DNA from: Rostratula benghalensis
Lineage: Eukaryota > Chordata > Aves > Charadriiformes > Rostratulidae
Length of the DNA stretch: 64,000 bases
Assembly (NCBI GenBank): GCA_013399305.1
Contig: VXAI01000021.1
Span: 5,646,031-5,710,030, forward strand
Reading direction: 5' to 3'
Below, in pieces: positions 61,701-64,000 of the stretch (within the stretch, counting starts at the first letter, position 1; the number at the start of each line of letters is the position of its first letter). The notes under the pieces are model-generated. The model was not told the DNA's origin. It made no database searches and was given only the letters and a program-made list of their open reading frames with translations. Position numbers and translations under genes: made by a program.

Positions 61701-62600
61701 CCCTTGTCCCATACCAGAGCTTCATACTCTAGAAATTAAAGCTACTGCTATCTCTACCTTTAGTAAGCAAAAAGCTGGTGACAACTATCCATTGCTGCAA
61801 ACATTTCAGCCTATCGATCCAAGAATTACTCGCCTGGAAAGATGCAGACTGGAGACAGAGGAATTCTGTTCCCAGTCTCTTGTGCCCTGCTGTAGCCTCT
61901 GTGCTTCCTGAACGTTGCCTGCCTCACTTGTAAAACAACACGGTCCAAGTGCTTTTTGTGAAACTTCTGCCTCTTTGTATGTTTAATGGGAGGAAACTGG
62001 CATTAATGGTTAACAAAACTAACAGTAGCAAAGCCTTTCTCTGCAATCAGACATGCTGACTTTGAAGGGACAGGTGTGTGAGAAATCTGGCAAGTCACAA
62101 GTTTCCTCCTGGTTGCCCATGACTTAGCGAAAATATTGGTTTGTTTAGGTGTTTATTTTAAAGTTGCAGGAAGAAACAGTTTATAATTCATTCCTGAACC
62201 TCTGGGCAGAGGCAATCCTGTTGCTAACAAACTCAAAGAAGTTATATATCAGGTACCAAACCACACGAACACAGACACAGCGAACAAGCCTGTTGGAATC
62301 AACACGTATCTTCAAGTCCACATGGGTGACAGTACTGTTTGACAGGAAAGGGAGAGGTTAAAAATCCACAATAAATGATTTCAGGTCTCTGCCAACAGTG
62401 TCAAATGGACACGGGCTATCTGCCATCTCCCCTGTTTGCCTATGTTGACATAAAGTGATTTTCCAAATCATCAGCAAATCAAGGGGGTAGAGGTTTCATG
62501 TGAGCAGTCTGATTACAGGGCATTTGTTCAATTATCCGTACCAACAAATCCTCTTATGGCCTCAGCTGCTGCGCAGCCATACAACTGCACCATAAGCAGC

Positions 62601-63173
62601 ACGGCCAGCAGGTCCAGGGAGGTGATTCTGCCCCTCTACTCTGTTGGGAGCCCACCTGGAGTACTGCATCCAGCTCTGTAGCCCTCAGCACAGGAAGAAT
62701 GTGGACTTGCTGGAGCAAGTCCAGAGGAGAGCCACAAAGATGATCAGAGGGCTGGAGCACTTGAGTTGTGACAACAGGCTGAGAGAGTTGGCATTGTTCA
62801 GCCTGGAGAAGAAAAGGCTCTGGGAAGACCTTATAGCAGTTTTCTAGTATTGAAAGGAGCCTACAAGAAAGCTGGAGAGGGACCTATTACAAGGGCATGT
62901 AGTAACAGGAGAAGGGTAATGGTTTCAAACTGGAAGAAGGTAGATTTAGATTAGATATCAGGAAGAAATTTTTCACCATGAAGGCGGTGAGGCACTAGAA
63001 TAGGTTGCCCAGAGAAGTTATGGATGCCCCTTCCCTGGAAGCGTTCAAAACAAGGCTGGATGGGGCTTTGAGCAACCTGGTCTAGTGCAACACATCCCTG
63101 CCCATGGCAGGGGGTTGGAACTCACTGATTTTTAAGGTCCCTTCCAACCCAAACCATTATACGATTCTATGAA
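62601..63173 (+). mobile_element. CR1 LINE 3' end with RT-ORF remnant
   Basis: It starts at about GGCCAGCAGGTCCAGGGAGG. A frame at 62644-62847 reads [20 protein letters not shown] then QVQRRATKMIRGLEHL, the C-terminal end of CR1 ORF2 just after the reverse transcriptase. The 3' untranslated part runs through GGGCATGTAGTAACAGG, GAGGCACTAGAATAGGTTGC and CATGGCAGGGGGTTGGAACT to CATTATACGATTCTATGA. 5'-truncated and inactive. Confidence 0.93.
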
Positions 63174-64000
63174 AATGGAAACAATCTCAGAGTGCATGAT
63201 CTGAATTGTGACAAAAGTTTTGAAAAAGCCACATCTAACACAAAAGATGAAGATGGATGAGCTAAAAGTTCTATGCATAACTAAAGTCTACAAACACACT
63301 TTTGCAAGTCCTTGACTCTGTGCTGATAGTAACACTAGAATAATCAAGATATATTGCTCTCCTACAGAGGACTCTGCCTCAGACCTCTCACTGATACATT
63401 CTCTTGCTCAGTCAGTGGGCATTTTTACACGTATGCATTTCAATAATACAGATGGAACCTGTGCATTCCCATTAGGTCCTATTTTCCTGTTTGCAGGAAA
63501 ATGCTTACAGATTCATTAGCTTTTACAGGCCATTTGCTGTTAATGTTCCTTCAAGTGTGAATGTAAGGGTGATGCTCACTATGGAGACTAAATCAACCAC
63601 TTAGCTAATTCCCAGTTTCTGTACACAATACTACCTGGTGAATAGTTATTATTCTATTTAGAGGATAAAGACTGAAAGACTATGAGAATGCTATGTCAAT
63701 GCACTTCTTGCTTTGGCTTTCTGGACAAACTGGGGGTTTTTTTCCCCAATTAGAGAAGAAATGCACAACATTTCTTTCATTATCTTTATTTCATTATGTT
63801 CAGATCTTCCTTTCAGTCTTACTCTGCACAAATTCTGCTATGTCTTCTTTTAATTTTCTGTTCTGCTCAAGTGAAAAATATCATTTTAGGATAACTAAAC
63901 AGTGCAGGAAACTGGTAAGAGAACACAGACTCTTTCATTTCTAAACCACTGATTCAAATCCAGTCTGATTAGGGCACAGAACAGAAATTGTTCTGTCATA

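Larger units (their letters stand above)
1..64000 (-). other. DENND2B: DENND2B (ST5) gene, interior part; extends beyond both window edges
   Basis: Twelve minus-strand exons join into one open frame of 865 codons. As remembered, the frame is nearly collinear with vertebrate DENND2B/ST5 from its SQSVSPPP-like N-terminal block to the VIFVADKLS block of the central DENN domain. DENND2 proteins are exchange factors for RAB GTPases. DENND2B is described as acting on RAB13 (RAB10 also reported) at the cell periphery, and ST5 p126 as an ABL-binding protein that promotes ERK2 signalling. The paralogue DENND2A shares motifs but differs in the linkers: it has a different spacing and sequence between the NxYED motifs and the uDENN region. 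Missing here are the first coding exon(s), upstream of 47553, and the C-terminal DENN exons, left of position 1. No other gene is supported on either strand. Confidence 0.88.
47554..64000 (-). other. Intron upstream of exon A (partial, more than 16.4 kb)
   Basis: The sequence 5' of exon A on the minus strand. I found no exon encoding the expected short N-terminal segment with an ATG. Recognisable contents are a tandem duplication at 49276-49356, an A-run at about 51647-51659, a MIR-like remnant at 52250-52325, an (AAAC)n tract at 55657-55696, an eight-base N gap at 57817-57824, T-runs at 58699-58723 and a CR1 LINE end at 62601-63173. Alternative first exons could lie here but cannot be recognised by eye. 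Confidence 0.7.

Noticed and set aside
62644..62847. 67-codon frame as a separate gene
   Set aside because: It is the C-terminal remnant of CR1 ORF2, 5'-truncated and part of a LINE copy.

Overview
The window looks like a vertebrate, almost certainly avian, nuclear genome. It is AT-rich, has long introns and short GT-AG exons, and carries several 3'-truncated CR1 LINE copies of the bird/reptile type, including the TTCTATGATTCTGTGAT-like CR1 tail at 26.5 kb. I cannot name the species. There is no sign of bacterial, plasmid or viral gene organisation and no CRISPR array. I saw no tRNA or rRNA gene.

Everything I can support as protein-coding belongs to one gene on the minus strand, DENND2B (older name ST5, suppression of tumorigenicity 5), a DENN-domain RAB guanine-nucleotide exchange factor. 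Twelve coding exons run right to left from 47553 to 1119. In transcription order: A 46336-47553, B 42355-42491, C 28344-28492, D 25327-25542, E 22380-22476, F 21401-21445, G 18941-19125, H 18187-18296, I 16374-16443, J 8201-8278, K 4204-4344, L 1119-1267. All have AG acceptors and GT donors. Every exon length agrees with the reading phase of its neighbours, giving a continuous 865-codon segment over 2595 bp. Residue numbers below refer to this segment. The gene continues past both edges: the start-codon exon lies beyond 64000, and the rest of the cDENN and dDENN domains lies before position 1.

Layout of the protein: exon A is a long, low-complexity, Ser/Pro-rich region with conserved short motifs and a proline-rich SH3-ligand stretch. 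Exons B-C carry two NxYED motifs. Exons D-F are basic and serine-rich linkers ending in a 45-bp acidic Ser exon. Exons G-H hold the uDENN module, and exons I-L hold the first half of the cDENN module.

The introns hold CR1 copies at 17.5, 26.2, 39.6, 41.5 and 62.6 kb, older repeat remnants, simple repeats and two unresolved-base patches (35832 and 57817-57824). The points most worth a second look are: a CpG-dense patch around exon C; the unusual exon C acceptor, whose pyrimidine tract sits far upstream; the frame-neutral acidic exon F; a scattered family of degenerate old repeat fragments; and a pair of direct repeats flanking GC-rich hairpins at 44.3-44.9 kb. I found no convincing new multi-gene system; the window is the interior of one large vertebrate gene.
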